A stretch of DNA of 64,000 nt from Aliiglaciecola sp. M165 (GTDB lineage Bacteria; Pseudomonadota; Gammaproteobacteria; Enterobacterales; Alteromonadaceae): NCBI RefSeq assembly GCF_007197995.1, contig NZ_VKKH01000001.1, positions 434,001-498,000 of the forward strand. Direction: 5' to 3'. This document shows positions 53,580 through 62,227 of this stretch, piece by piece; within the stretch, counting starts at the first letter, position 1, and each line of letters opens with the position of its first letter. A program made the position numbers and the translations under genes. Below the pieces are notes generated by a model, which ran no database searches, was not told where the DNA came from, and saw only the letters and a program-made list of their open reading frames with translations.

Positions 53580-53906
53580 ATGGCCAGTAAAAAACCTTTG
53601 TTCCGAGTCCAATTTGTGAGTAATGGCGAGCGTTACGAATTGTATGTGCGTGAAGTTAGCCAAGGTAACATGTTTGGATTTGTCGAGATTGGCGATTTTG
53701 TTTGGGATACGCATACAAGCCTGGTGCTTGATCCAAGTCATGAAAAACTTAAAGACGAATTTGCTGATGTTAAGCACACCTATATCCCTATGCACAGCGT
53801 TCTGAGAATAGATGAAGTGAACAAACAAGGTACAGCTAAAATCACAGAGCTTTCTGACAAAGTGACTGCTTTCCCCAGCCCAATCTACACAAAACCTGGC
53901 AAATAA
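53580..53906 (+). CDS. DUF1820 family protein
   Basis: 108 residues. The N-terminal PLFRVQFVSNGERYELYVRE and FGFVEIGDFVWDTHTSLVLDPS are the DUF1820 signature, followed by EKLKDEFADVKHTYIPMHSVLRIDEV and a Lys-rich tail. The family is a small cytoplasmic beta-rich protein conserved in gammaproteobacteria; its role is unknown. It stands alone between a TetR gene and a DUF885 gene. Confidence 0.88.
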   Translation: MASKKPLFRVQFVSNGERYELYVREVSQGNMFGFVEIGDFVWDTHTSLVLDPSHEKLKDEFADVKHTYIPMHSVLRIDEVNKQGTAKITELSDKVTAFPSPIYTKPGK

Positions 53907-54036
53907 ATACAAAACGACGCTGCGTTTATCATGCTGTTCATACCAAATAAGCTGTGCAAATAACCTAGTTTACTTGTGTTTGTCCCTGCTTTTACCGTAA
54001 GCTTTGCGAGTCAAATTTGAACATAAGAAACCCATT

Positions 54037-55788
54037 ATGCGATTGTACATTCGATTGTTTTATCCCTGTCTAATTTTGTTTTTTTCTCAACACAGCTTTG
54101 CCTCTGAAGAGCAAAAGTTGTCGGAATTAATGGATGAGATTTGGCAGTATGAATTGTCTGTTTCGCCAATGTCTGCCACTTCGCGAGGTGTACATGATTA
54201 TGATGATCAGCTAAGTGACATGTCACCCAAAGCTTTGGCCAAACAAAACGTGCAGTTCGAGCGCTTTTTATCACGCTTAAATGCTATTGATAAATCACAG
54301 CTTTCCCGCACACAACAGATCAATTTGATGATGCAGCGTTACCGTACTAAGAATACTGTCGATCGTTACCGTTTTAATTATCACTATGTTCCGTTGACGT
54401 CCGAATATGGTTTTCACAGCAGTATGGCTGGGTTGCCAAAACTTACCAAATTTAGACATATTGAAGATTACCAAAATTATTTGCGCCGTCTTGAGCAAAT
54501 ACCGACGTTTTTTGACCAACAAATACATTGGATGAAAAAAGGTTTAGAAGTCGGTATGACTCAGCCCAAGGTGGTGATGCAAGGCTTCGAGGAATCTGTT
54601 AAAGCCTATTTTTCAGGCAAGGTTGAAGATAATGGTTTTTATCAACCTTTCTTGCAGCTAACTAAAATACAAGGTTCAGAAAAGCAGAAAACCCAGCTCA
54701 TGGAAGAAGGCAAAGCGGTCGTAGAAAAATCAGTTATGGCAGCTTATCGTGGCTTTTATGACTTTCTGGTTGCGCAATATATTCCCAATGCCAAAGAGGA
54801 TATTGCCGCTAAGAACTGGCCAAATGGCGAGGCGTTGTATCAAAATCGCACCCGTTATTTCACCACTACCGAGCTTAGTGCTGACGAAATACATGAAATT
54901 GGTCTGGAGGAAGTTGCTCGTATCCGCGCAGAAATGCAGACCATCGTTGACGATTTGAAGTTTGATGGCGACATCAATCAGTTCATTGATTTTTTACGCA
55001 CCGATCCGCAATTTTATGCTAAATCGGCTGAAGAGCTACTCAAGCATGCATCATATTTCGCCAAGAAAATGGATGCCAAGCTTCCTAAACTATTTTATAA
55101 GCTGCCTCGCACTCCTTATGGTGTAGAAGCCGTTCCGGCAGAGATCGCTCCCAAATACACAACGGGCCGTTATGTTTCACCGCGCCGTGATGATGAGCCG
55201 GGTTACTATTGGGTGAACACTTACGCTTTGGACAAACGTCCTTTATATGCAATTCCCGCTTTAACGCTGCATGAGGCAGTTCCTGGGCATCACTTACAAA
55301 ACGCTTTAGCTAGTGAAATGACTGATTTGCCTAATGTGCGTCGTTATACTTACATCTCAGCGTTTGGTGAGGGTTGGGGATTGTATTCTGAATTTTTGGG
55401 CAAAGAAGTGGGGATTTATGAGTCGCCCTATGATGATTTTGGCCGCTTGAGCTATGAAATGTGGCGCGCGTGTCGTTTAGTGGTTGATACGGGCATGCAC
55501 CTGAAAGGCTGGTCCCGCCAACAAGCGCTTGACTACATGTTAGAAAATACGGCCCTATCGGAACATAATGTGCGCACCGAAATTGACCGTTATATTTCCT
55601 GGCCAGCACAGGCGTTATCATACAAAATTGGTGAAATAGAGATTAAACGATTGCGCCACTATGCAGAGCAATCATTAGGCGATAAGTTCGATATTAGAGC
55701 CTTTCATGATGCGATTTTACAGCATGGTTCGATTCCACTTTCTGTGCTAAAAGAAAATATTGAACTATTTGTTAAGGAAAATCAGTAA
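54037..55788 (+). CDS. Secreted DUF885 family zinc metallopeptidase-like protein
   Basis: 583 residues from the ATG at 54037, starting a signal peptide (MRLYIRLFYPCLILFFSQHS); an in-frame upstream start at 54004 is less likely. The zinc-site motif LHEAVPGHHLQNAL near residue 410 and the downstream FGEGWGLYSEFLGKE (Glu ligand) are the DUF885 hallmarks, followed by HNVRTEIDRYISWPAQALSYKIGE. Family members are distant relatives of M32/M3-type gluzincins and are thought to be periplasmic peptidases; the substrate is unknown. Confidence 0.9.
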   Translation: MRLYIRLFYPCLILFFSQHSFASEEQKLSELMDEIWQYELSVSPMSATSRGVHDYDDQLSDMSPKALAKQNVQFERFLSRLNAIDKSQLSRTQQINLMMQRYRTKNTVDRYRFNYHYVPLTSEYGFHSSMAGLPKLTKFRHIEDYQNYLRRLEQIPTFFDQQIHWMKKGLEVGMTQPKVVMQGFEESVKAYFSGKVEDNGFYQPFLQLTKIQGSEKQKTQLMEEGKAVVEKSVMAAYRGFYDFLVAQYIPNAKEDIAAKNWPNGEALYQNRTRYFTTTELSADEIHEIGLEEVARIRAEMQTIVDDLKFDGDINQFIDFLRTDPQFYAKSAEELLKHASYFAKKMDAKLPKLFYKLPRTPYGVEAVPAEIAPKYTTGRYVSPRRDDEPGYYWVNTYALDKRPLYAIPALTLHEAVPGHHLQNALASEMTDLPNVRRYTYISAFGEGWGLYSEFLGKEVGIYESPYDDFGRLSYEMWRACRLVVDTGMHLKGWSRQQALDYMLENTALSEHNVRTEIDRYISWPAQALSYKIGEIEIKRLRHYAEQSLGDKFDIRAFHDAILQHGSIPLSVLKENIELFVKENQ

Positions 55789-55867
55789 TAATTCGGTTTA
55801 AGTTACGGTCTTGAGTATCACACGCGTATGAGTTGTCACGCGTCTACACAGGTAATTGAGGAATAAA

Positions 55868-56380
55868 ATGATTTCGTTTGGTGTAATTGGCTTTTTGGTT
55901 TTGGTGTTAATTTATTTTGTGGTGCGCCAGCAGTCTATGCAGGCTGAGCTGAACAAATTACGAAATCAAATGAAGTCACTAGATAGCCAAAGTAAATTTT
56001 CGCTCGGTGCTTTGGTGATGCTTTCTGGACAAATGCAAAAGATTTATCAAGCTCGGCTGGATAGTCTTCAAAAACATGCACTGATGAGCAATGATGATCA
56101 CCGGTTAGCTAGCTTCATTATTGGTCAGGTAGAGTTTGTTATTATGCAGTGCTGTGAAAAGCGTGCAACGGTTGAGGAAGCGCTTCATAAAGGGTTGGCT
56201 AATACTGATCTGGACATGGAGCAAATTAACAAGTACATCGCCAAACAGCCGTCAGAAATTCGTATTCCCTGGTGTAAAAATACCGTGGGTGGTTTTGTTG
56301 CTGCCTGTCATAACCTGACCTCTGAACGGGTCAAGGCCAAAGATCCCAGAGAGCTAGACGAAACAACACCATCGTCTTAG
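55868..56380 (+). CDS. Membrane-anchored coiled-coil protein, unrecognised
   Basis: 170 residues from the ATG at 55868, after TGAGGAATAAA. One N-terminal membrane helix (VIGFLVLVLIYFVVR) leads into a coiled coil (MQAELNKLRNQMKSLDSQ), then a helical domain with ASFIIGQVEFVIMQCCEKRATVEEAL and a C-terminal segment IRIPWCKNTVGGFVAACHNL. A type that resembles conserved DUF2802-like proteins of marine gammaproteobacteria (a helix followed by a winged-helix-like domain), but I do not assert that family. Confidence 0.75.
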   Translation: MISFGVIGFLVLVLIYFVVRQQSMQAELNKLRNQMKSLDSQSKFSLGALVMLSGQMQKIYQARLDSLQKHALMSNDDHRLASFIIGQVEFVIMQCCEKRATVEEALHKGLANTDLDMEQINKYIAKQPSEIRIPWCKNTVGGFVAACHNLTSERVKAKDPRELDETTPSS

Positions 56381-56386
56381 ATTTAT

Positions 56387-56409
56387 ACCACTCCATATCA
56401 AGAAGTGGT
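56387..56409. terminator. Possible bidirectional stem-loop between convergent genes
   Basis: ACCACT (56387-56392) and AGTGGT (56404-56409) form a short stem with an 11-base loop, between the convergent coiled-coil and EVE genes. No clear T-tract, so termination is uncertain. Confidence 0.35.
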
Positions 56410-56415
56410 TGGGTA

Positions 56416-56883
56416 TTATATTGCTTCACATGCTGCCAAAAGCTGTTTAAATTCAGGCTCTTGGACTGGCATGATAGACAACCTATGACCCTTTTTAACT
56501 AACCCAATTTCGTTGATTTCGGGCATGGTTTTAATGTCTTTGAGACTTAATACAGCATTAAATTTTTTAACGAGTTTAACATCCACCATGTACCATCTCG
56601 GGTTGTCTTGCGGTGATTTGGGATCGTAGTACTTTCCTTCTGGGTCAAATTGAGTGTGATCGACATACCCTTCTTTGACGACTTCAGCGAGTCCGGCAAT
56701 GCCAACGTTTTTGCAGCTTGAATGATAGATAAAAACCTGGTCGCCTAATTTCACATCATCGCGTAAAAAGTTTCGAGCCTGATAGTTACGAATGCCATCC
56801 CAGTGTTCAGTTTGATTAGCGCTGTTAGCGAGATCATCAATGCTAAACGCGTCAGGTTCGCTTTTAAATAGCCAATAGTTCAT
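56416..56883 (-). CDS. EVE domain protein
   Basis: 155 residues from the ATG at 56883 (MNYWLFKSEPDAFSIDDLAN); an upstream start at 56901 adds six residues. This is a complete EVE domain, with HWDGIRNYQARNFLRDDVKLGDQVFIYHS, and GIAGLAEVVKEGYVDHTQFDP and a PUA-like fold. EVE domains bind modified cytosines or adenines in DNA or RNA and occur both in housekeeping proteins and in modification-dependent defence systems. This stand-alone form is the housekeeping type. It is divergent from the imuA operon. Confidence 0.92.
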   Translation of the reverse strand: MNYWLFKSEPDAFSIDDLANSANQTEHWDGIRNYQARNFLRDDVKLGDQVFIYHSSCKNVGIAGLAEVVKEGYVDHTQFDPEGKYYDPKSPQDNPRWYMVDVKLVKKFNAVLSLKDIKTMPEINEIGLVKKGHRLSIMPVQEPEFKQLLAACEAI

Positions 56884-56949
56884 ATCGTCTTTCCATTTCA
56901 TGAATGCCTTTCAAGCATAAACCTTATACCAAAACTTGCATCTGTGAAA

Positions 56950-56983
56950 TTGATCAATATACTGTATATAAATACAGTATATT
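56950..56983 (+). promoter_or_regulatory. LexA box and promoter of the imuA-imuB-dnaE2 operon
   Basis: TACTGTATATAAATACAGTA at 56960-56979 matches the E. coli LexA consensus at 19 of 20 positions and sits within perfect 12-bp arms (56956-56967 and 56972-56983). A possible promoter TTGATC (56950-56955), 17-base spacer and TACAGT (56973-56978) overlaps it. The imuA ATG follows at 56990. This is the expected control of an SOS mutagenesis cassette. Confidence 0.93.
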
Positions 56984-56989
56984 TTTCTT

Positions 56990-57673
56990 ATGAACAACTT
57001 AATCGAACAACTGCAAAACAAGCGCCTGATATGGCGAGCTAACCAGCAAAACGGCTTTGTTAAGGGTAACAGTACCGGCTTTAAGGAGTTGGACCAAGCT
57101 CTGCAAGGTGGTTTTCCTGAGCATGGCGTAGTCGATATCGATACGCCAATCGGCATTGGTGAGCTGCGTTTGTTATTGCCCGCATTACGAGCACGGCAGC
57201 AGCAACATCAGCGTTTATTAGTATTTATTGGTGCGCCCATGCAAATCAATGGAGAGATGCTTGCTGAATTTGGCATTCCCCTTGAGAAAGTTTTGCTTGT
57301 TCAACCACAAAGCGCTGAGCATGCCTTGTGGAGTGCAGAGCAATGTTTAAAAAGTGGTTGCGCCCACAGTGTTTTATTGTGGCACCAGGATCTTGAAATA
57401 TCACAGGCCAAACGCCTGCAATTAGCCGCTGAACAAGGCGACGCTTTGCATTTTATCTTGCGCCATCAACGCCAGTTGGGTTTATCATTGCCAGTTAACC
57501 TGGCCATGAAGCTACGCCCGCACCAACAAGGTATTAGCGTGCAAGTCACCAAACGCAAAGGTGGCTGGCCTGAGGCTGCGTTTAATATCGATATGAGTCC
57601 CATCTGGCCACAACTCACTCTTAGCAAAGATAACAATAATATTATTCCTTTCCCGCAATCTAAAGTGAGTTAG
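56990..57673 (+). CDS. imuA: ImuA, RecA-like SOS mutagenesis protein
   Basis: 227 residues. The N-terminus GFKELDQALQGGFPEHGVVDI corresponds to the RecA/SulA-like fold, but the Walker A region (DTPIGIGELRLL) lacks the GKT signature, so ATP hydrolysis is unlikely. VLLWHQDLEISQAKRLQLAAEQ and the basic VTKRKGGW segment near the C-terminus are typical. ImuA works with ImuB and DnaE2 (ImuC) in damage-induced mutagenesis. It directly follows a LexA box, and its stop is two bases before the imuB start. Confidence 0.9.
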   Translation: MNNLIEQLQNKRLIWRANQQNGFVKGNSTGFKELDQALQGGFPEHGVVDIDTPIGIGELRLLLPALRARQQQHQRLLVFIGAPMQINGEMLAEFGIPLEKVLLVQPQSAEHALWSAEQCLKSGCAHSVLLWHQDLEISQAKRLQLAAEQGDALHFILRHQRQLGLSLPVNLAMKLRPHQQGISVQVTKRKGGWPEAAFNIDMSPIWPQLTLSKDNNNIIPFPQSKVS

Positions 57674-57675
57674 CT

Positions 57676-59100
57676 GTGCAAACGTTGTGGCTATATTTGC
57701 ATTTCCCGCATTTGCAGTTGGACGGCTTAACCGACGCATCGGAGTCAGCCGAATACCCGCTTATCATACTGCATGATAAATCCAATACAGTGCTACAACT
57801 CAACCAGGCAGCAATCGATGCAGGCATACGCCGCGGGATGGGTTTGGGTACGGCGGCAGCCCTAAACGAACACTTACAGGTGCTGGCTTATCGCAAAGAT
57901 GTAGAGCATAAGAAACTGCTCGAAATCGCCGAACATTTATACTTAGTGACGTCTGATATTTGTCTGTTTCCACCAGATGGCCTGCTACTGCGCATCCATA
58001 ACATGTTGCGCCTGTATGGGGGGTTAGCTGCTTATTGGCGCACGTTGAAAGCTCAGTTGGCACATTTCCCTGTTTACTATCACTATGCGACCGGCCAGTC
58101 GCCTTACGCTGCGCGTATCCTGTCTCGCACAGCATGGAACCAGGTCAGTGACCATCTGCCCATGCACAAGCATCAAATGGGTCTTCGCGCGCTCTCAGAG
58201 TCGGAACTTGATGAGAAAACTATCAATAAACTTAAACGCGTGGGGATCCATTCTATTGGCGATTTATTAGGGTTATCTCTAAAAGATATCGCCAAACGGT
58301 TTGATATTGATTTGGTGACTTACTTAGGCCGTTTGACTGGAGAGTTTCATCATCCTATCCACTTTTTTCATCCGCAATCCAAGTTTAATCGTTATCTGGA
58401 GCTGCTTTATGAAATCAGCAATGCCGACACCTTGTTACGGCCGATACAGCGACTGTTGGGCGGGCTTGAGCAATTTTTGAAACTACGAGATTCTCTCACC
58501 CACAAAGTCATTTTTACCTTACACCAGCGAGATGCTGAAGATCTGATCTTGGAAGTCGGCTCGGCCCAAGCAGAATATCAAGCCGCTAAATGGTTATCAC
58601 TGACAGAACTAAAATTGCAACAGTTACAACTGCAATCGCCAGTGTATGCATTAAATCTTTGCACCGGCAAAATCCAATTACGTAGCCCCGATAGAGGCGA
58701 TTTGTTTACCGCCAGCAAAGGTACTCTGAGTTGTCTGCAGTTAATTTCTCTGCTGCAAGCCAAGCTAGGTGAACAGGCAATCGGGCAAGTGATCTTGCAG
58801 GACGACTTTCGTCCGGATCAAGTGAATCGATACCTGAGCTTCCAAGACGGTGTCGCAGAACAGGCCAAGGCTGCCAATATTGATTTACAAGCCGTTCGTC
58901 CCAGCTTTTTGCTCAAAGAAGCGCAGCCGTTAAATGAGAAAGTCACCATTATGCATGGCCCTGAACGCATCAGCACGGGTTGGTGGGATAATAGCGCAAT
59001 GACTCGGGATTATTTTGTTGCTCACAACCTACATGGTCAGTGGCTTTGGGTATATCGTACCCCCTCTGCACAATGGTATGTGCATGGGCTTTTTAGTTAG
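57676..59100 (+). CDS. imuB: ImuB, catalytically inactive Y-family polymerase-like protein
   Basis: 474 residues from a GTG. The start LWLYLHFPHLQLDGLTD aligns with the Y-family polymerase N-terminus, but the metal-binding acidic residues are absent, as in other ImuB proteins. The RGMGLGTAAAL palm segment, helix-hairpin-helix part (LKRVGIHSIGDLLGLSLKDIA) and little-finger region are present. ImuB is a hub that binds the beta clamp, ImuA and DnaE2. No polymerase activity is expected. A beta-clamp motif could not be fixed by eye. Confidence 0.92.
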   Translation: MQTLWLYLHFPHLQLDGLTDASESAEYPLIILHDKSNTVLQLNQAAIDAGIRRGMGLGTAAALNEHLQVLAYRKDVEHKKLLEIAEHLYLVTSDICLFPPDGLLLRIHNMLRLYGGLAAYWRTLKAQLAHFPVYYHYATGQSPYAARILSRTAWNQVSDHLPMHKHQMGLRALSESELDEKTINKLKRVGIHSIGDLLGLSLKDIAKRFDIDLVTYLGRLTGEFHHPIHFFHPQSKFNRYLELLYEISNADTLLRPIQRLLGGLEQFLKLRDSLTHKVIFTLHQRDAEDLILEVGSAQAEYQAAKWLSLTELKLQQLQLQSPVYALNLCTGKIQLRSPDRGDLFTASKGTLSCLQLISLLQAKLGEQAIGQVILQDDFRPDQVNRYLSFQDGVAEQAKAANIDLQAVRPSFLLKEAQPLNEKVTIMHGPERISTGWWDNSAMTRDYFVAHNLHGQWLWVYRTPSAQWYVHGLFS

Positions 59101-59112
59101 ATTGTCATTGTC

Positions 59113-62100
59113 ATGGCCTATGCTGAGCTTTTTTGTCAAACCAACTTTAGCTTCTTGTGCGGCGCGTCGCACCCACAAGAAATGGTTCAGCAGGCACACT
59201 TCTTGGGTTATGAGGCAATCGCCATTACCGATGAATGTTCCGTCGCTGGCGTCGTCCGAGCTTATACAGAAATCAAAGACCACCAGCTTCCAATTAAGCT
59301 AATAGTCGGCAGCTATTTTGAATTAGGTACTACTCTTAAATGTGTGCTGCTGTGCCCAAGTCGCAAAGCTTACGCTGAACTGTGCCGAATTATCACCAAT
59401 GCCCGTCGCCGCTCACCAAAGGGTGAGTACGAATTAGCCCAGTGGGATTTGAAGACCATTAAACACTGTTATTTGCTGTGGTTGCCTACTGGGAATATCA
59501 AAGAAGATGAACACTGGGCATTGTGGTTTCAAAAACATTACTCACATCGTTTATGGATAGCAGTACAGCGACATTTAACCAGCAATGAGCAGGAGCATAT
59601 CAAGCATTGTCAGAAGCTGAGTGACATGCATCAGATCCCCATCACTGCTTGTGGTGGAGCACTCATGCATAGTCCTAACAGACAAGCTCTGCAACATGTA
59701 TTAACAGCAATCAAGCAACGTACACCTGTCAGTGATTTGGGCAGAATACTCAGTTCAAATAGCGAACGCTGTTTGCGTAGTCAGGATAAACTCAACAAAC
59801 TTTTTAAACGTACTTGGCTAGATACTGCAACCCAGATAGCACAGAAATGTACTTTTAGCTTGGCTGAGCTGCGTTATGAATATCCTGCAGAGTTGATCCC
59901 TAAAGGCAAAACACCACAAGAGCACCTTCGAGAGTTGGTCGAGATAGGCATTAAGCAGCGCTTTCCGGAAGGCATTAAACCCCATGTTCGCGAGATTATA
60001 GAGAAAGAGTTGGTACTCATAGCAGAACAAGAATATGAATTCTTTTTTCTGACTATCTATGATGTTGTGCAATTTGCTAAACAGCAGAAAATCCTTTACC
60101 AAGGCCGAGGATCCGCCGCAAACTCGGTGGTGTGTTATTGCCTGGAAATCACCTCCGTTGATCCCCGCCAAATCAATGTGCTGTTTGAACGCTTCATTTC
60201 TAAAGAGCGTGATGAGCCCCCCGACATCGATGTTGACTTTGAACATCAACGCCGTGAAGAGGTCATTCAATATATCTATCAGAAATACGGACGGGAGCGT
60301 ACAGCCATTGCTGCCACCGTATCCAGTTACCGCTTTAAAAGTGCATTACGAGAAGTGGGCAAGGCTCTAGGTATCAATGAGACACAACTCGACTTTTTTA
60401 TCAAAAACATTAATCGCCGAGACAGCGGTTTAAACTGGCAGGCGCAAATTGCTGAGCTAGGTTTGGATCCTGCATCACAAAAAGGCCAGCAGTTCATTTC
60501 CTTAGTGAATGAAATCATGGGCTTTCCCAGGCACTTATCGCAGCATGTGGGGGGCTTTGTGATTTCTTCTGGGCCGTTATATCAACTAGTCCCGGTCGAG
60601 AATGCTGCCATGCAGGATAGAAGCGTGATCCAGTGGGACAAAGATGATCTGGAAAGTTTAGGATTATTGAAGGTTGATGTATTGGCTTTAGGTATGCTCA
60701 CCGCAATCCGCAAATCATTTCAACTTATCGAACAGCACTATCAGCATCACTTGAGTATTGCGCAAATCACCAAAATGGAGGACGACCCTCAGGTATACAA
60801 AATGATCCAACAAGCCGATACGGTCGGTGTATTCCAGATTGAATCTAGAGCGCAAATGAGTATGCTACCTCGCCTTAAGCCAAAAAATTATTACGACTTA
60901 GTTATCCAAATAGCCATAGTGCGTCCTGGTCCAATCCAAGGTGACATGGTGCATCCGTTTTTGCGTCGTAGGGACGGAAAAGAGCCTATCTCCTACCCCT
61001 CAAAAGACGTTGAGAATGTGTTAAGTCGAACAATGGGCGTGCCCATTTTTCAAGAGCAAGTTATACAACTGGCGATGGTCGCGGCAGGCTTTACCGGGGG
61101 TGAGGCGGATCAACTGCGCCGCGCCATGGCGAGTTGGAAAAAAAATGGTCAGCTCATGCAGTTTCAGCATAAGTTAATTGATGGCATGTTAAAACGTGGC
61201 TACACACAAGACTATGCCGAACGGATATTTAATCAGATTTGTGGCTTTGGAGAGTATGGATTCCCCGAATCCCATTCGGCCTCTTTTGCAGTACTGGCTT
61301 ATGTCTCTTCCTGGCTAAAATATTATTACCCCGCGACGTTTTATGTTGGCTTGTTAAACAGCTGGCCAATGGGCTTTTATCCGCCAGCACAATTAGTCCA
61401 GGATGCAAAGCGACATGGCATTACCGTGTTACCAATTTGCGTGAATCACTCTGACTACGATCACTTACTTGAATGGAACAACAAAGATTATGCGATCCGG
61501 TTGGGGTTACGAATGGTCAAAGGTCTATCAGAACAAGCCTCGCATACCTTGGTTTCGCAGCGCCCTGAACAAGGTTATCAAACGATTGTGCAGATCAAAC
61601 AACTGGGTATTTCACGGGATCAAACTGAAGCCCTGGCCAGTGCCAATGCGTTCGCCAAATTAGCCGACAATCGCTATCACGCCAGATGGGCTCTGATGGA
61701 ATCCGAATCCGAACTGCCCTTGTTAAAAAATCAGGAACAATCATTCTTATTTGATTCTACACCAAGCAATGTGGAAGAAATGATTGAGGATTATGCCGCA
61801 ACAAGCCTATCATTGAGTCATCACCCTATTCATTTATTACGCGAAGCCAATGCATTAGGAAAGTACACCCCGGCCAACAAGCTTGTCGACAAGAAGCACA
61901 AATCTGTCGTAAGCGTGATAGGTGTGGTAATTGGACGCCAAGCGCCCGGTACAGCTGCTGGAGTCACCTTCATGACATTAGAAGACGATACGGGTTGCAG
62001 TAATGTAGTGGTATGGCAAGCCACCGCGCGGGCGCAAAAAAAGGCGTTTCTAAAATCCAGAATTGTAAAAGTCAGCGGGATATTAGAAAGAGGTGATGCA

Positions 62101-62187
62101 GATGTGACCCACATTATTGCAGGTCGCATCACCGATTTGAGTCACTTACTTGATGAACTTAAGACCGACTCAAGAGATTTTCACTAA
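59113..62187 (+). CDS. dnaE2: Error-prone DNA polymerase DnaE2 (ImuC)
   Basis: 1024 residues, usual for DnaE2. The N-terminal PHP domain (YAELFCQTNFSFLCGASHP) is followed by the polymerase core with the catalytic Asp motif PPDIDVDFEH (residues about 369-378), GRGSAANS and QHVGGFVISSG, then FGEYGFPESHSASFAVLAY. A C-terminal OB domain (VIGRQAPGTAAGVTFMTLEDDTG) completes it. It is a C-family polymerase for translesion synthesis, acting with ImuB. It starts 12 bases after imuB and ends the operon. Confidence 0.96.
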   Translation: MAYAELFCQTNFSFLCGASHPQEMVQQAHFLGYEAIAITDECSVAGVVRAYTEIKDHQLPIKLIVGSYFELGTTLKCVLLCPSRKAYAELCRIITNARRRSPKGEYELAQWDLKTIKHCYLLWLPTGNIKEDEHWALWFQKHYSHRLWIAVQRHLTSNEQEHIKHCQKLSDMHQIPITACGGALMHSPNRQALQHVLTAIKQRTPVSDLGRILSSNSERCLRSQDKLNKLFKRTWLDTATQIAQKCTFSLAELRYEYPAELIPKGKTPQEHLRELVEIGIKQRFPEGIKPHVREIIEKELVLIAEQEYEFFFLTIYDVVQFAKQQKILYQGRGSAANSVVCYCLEITSVDPRQINVLFERFISKERDEPPDIDVDFEHQRREEVIQYIYQKYGRERTAIAATVSSYRFKSALREVGKALGINETQLDFFIKNINRRDSGLNWQAQIAELGLDPASQKGQQFISLVNEIMGFPRHLSQHVGGFVISSGPLYQLVPVENAAMQDRSVIQWDKDDLESLGLLKVDVLALGMLTAIRKSFQLIEQHYQHHLSIAQITKMEDDPQVYKMIQQADTVGVFQIESRAQMSMLPRLKPKNYYDLVIQIAIVRPGPIQGDMVHPFLRRRDGKEPISYPSKDVENVLSRTMGVPIFQEQVIQLAMVAAGFTGGEADQLRRAMASWKKNGQLMQFQHKLIDGMLKRGYTQDYAERIFNQICGFGEYGFPESHSASFAVLAYVSSWLKYYYPATFYVGLLNSWPMGFYPPAQLVQDAKRHGITVLPICVNHSDYDHLLEWNNKDYAIRLGLRMVKGLSEQASHTLVSQRPEQGYQTIVQIKQLGISRDQTEALASANAFAKLADNRYHARWALMESESELPLLKNQEQSFLFDSTPSNVEEMIEDYAATSLSLSHHPIHLLREANALGKYTPANKLVDKKHKSVVSVIGVVIGRQAPGTAAGVTFMTLEDDTGCSNVVVWQATARAQKKAFLKSRIVKVSGILERGDADVTHIIAGRITDLSHLLDELKTDSRDFH

Positions 62188-62189
62188 AC

Positions 62190-62222
62190 AGTTATGGGCT
62201 TGTATAAAACAAGCCCATAACT
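62190..62222. terminator. Hairpin between dnaE2 and the convergent surface-protein gene
   Basis: Perfect 14-bp arms (AGTTATGGGCTTGT and ACAAGCCCATAACT) enclose a 5-base ATAAA loop, starting two bases after the dnaE2 stop. No T-run follows on either strand, so it may be a transcript-end hairpin used in both directions. Confidence 0.65.
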
Positions 62223-62227
62223 AAACA

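Noticed and set aside
53472-53912. 146-codon minus-strand frame across the DUF1820 gene
   Set aside because: Antisense to a recognised conserved family; no supporting signals.
56416-56883. EVE protein as part of a modification-dependent defence system
   Set aside because: It is a stand-alone EVE domain without a nuclease or McrBC-type partner, next to housekeeping and SOS genes.
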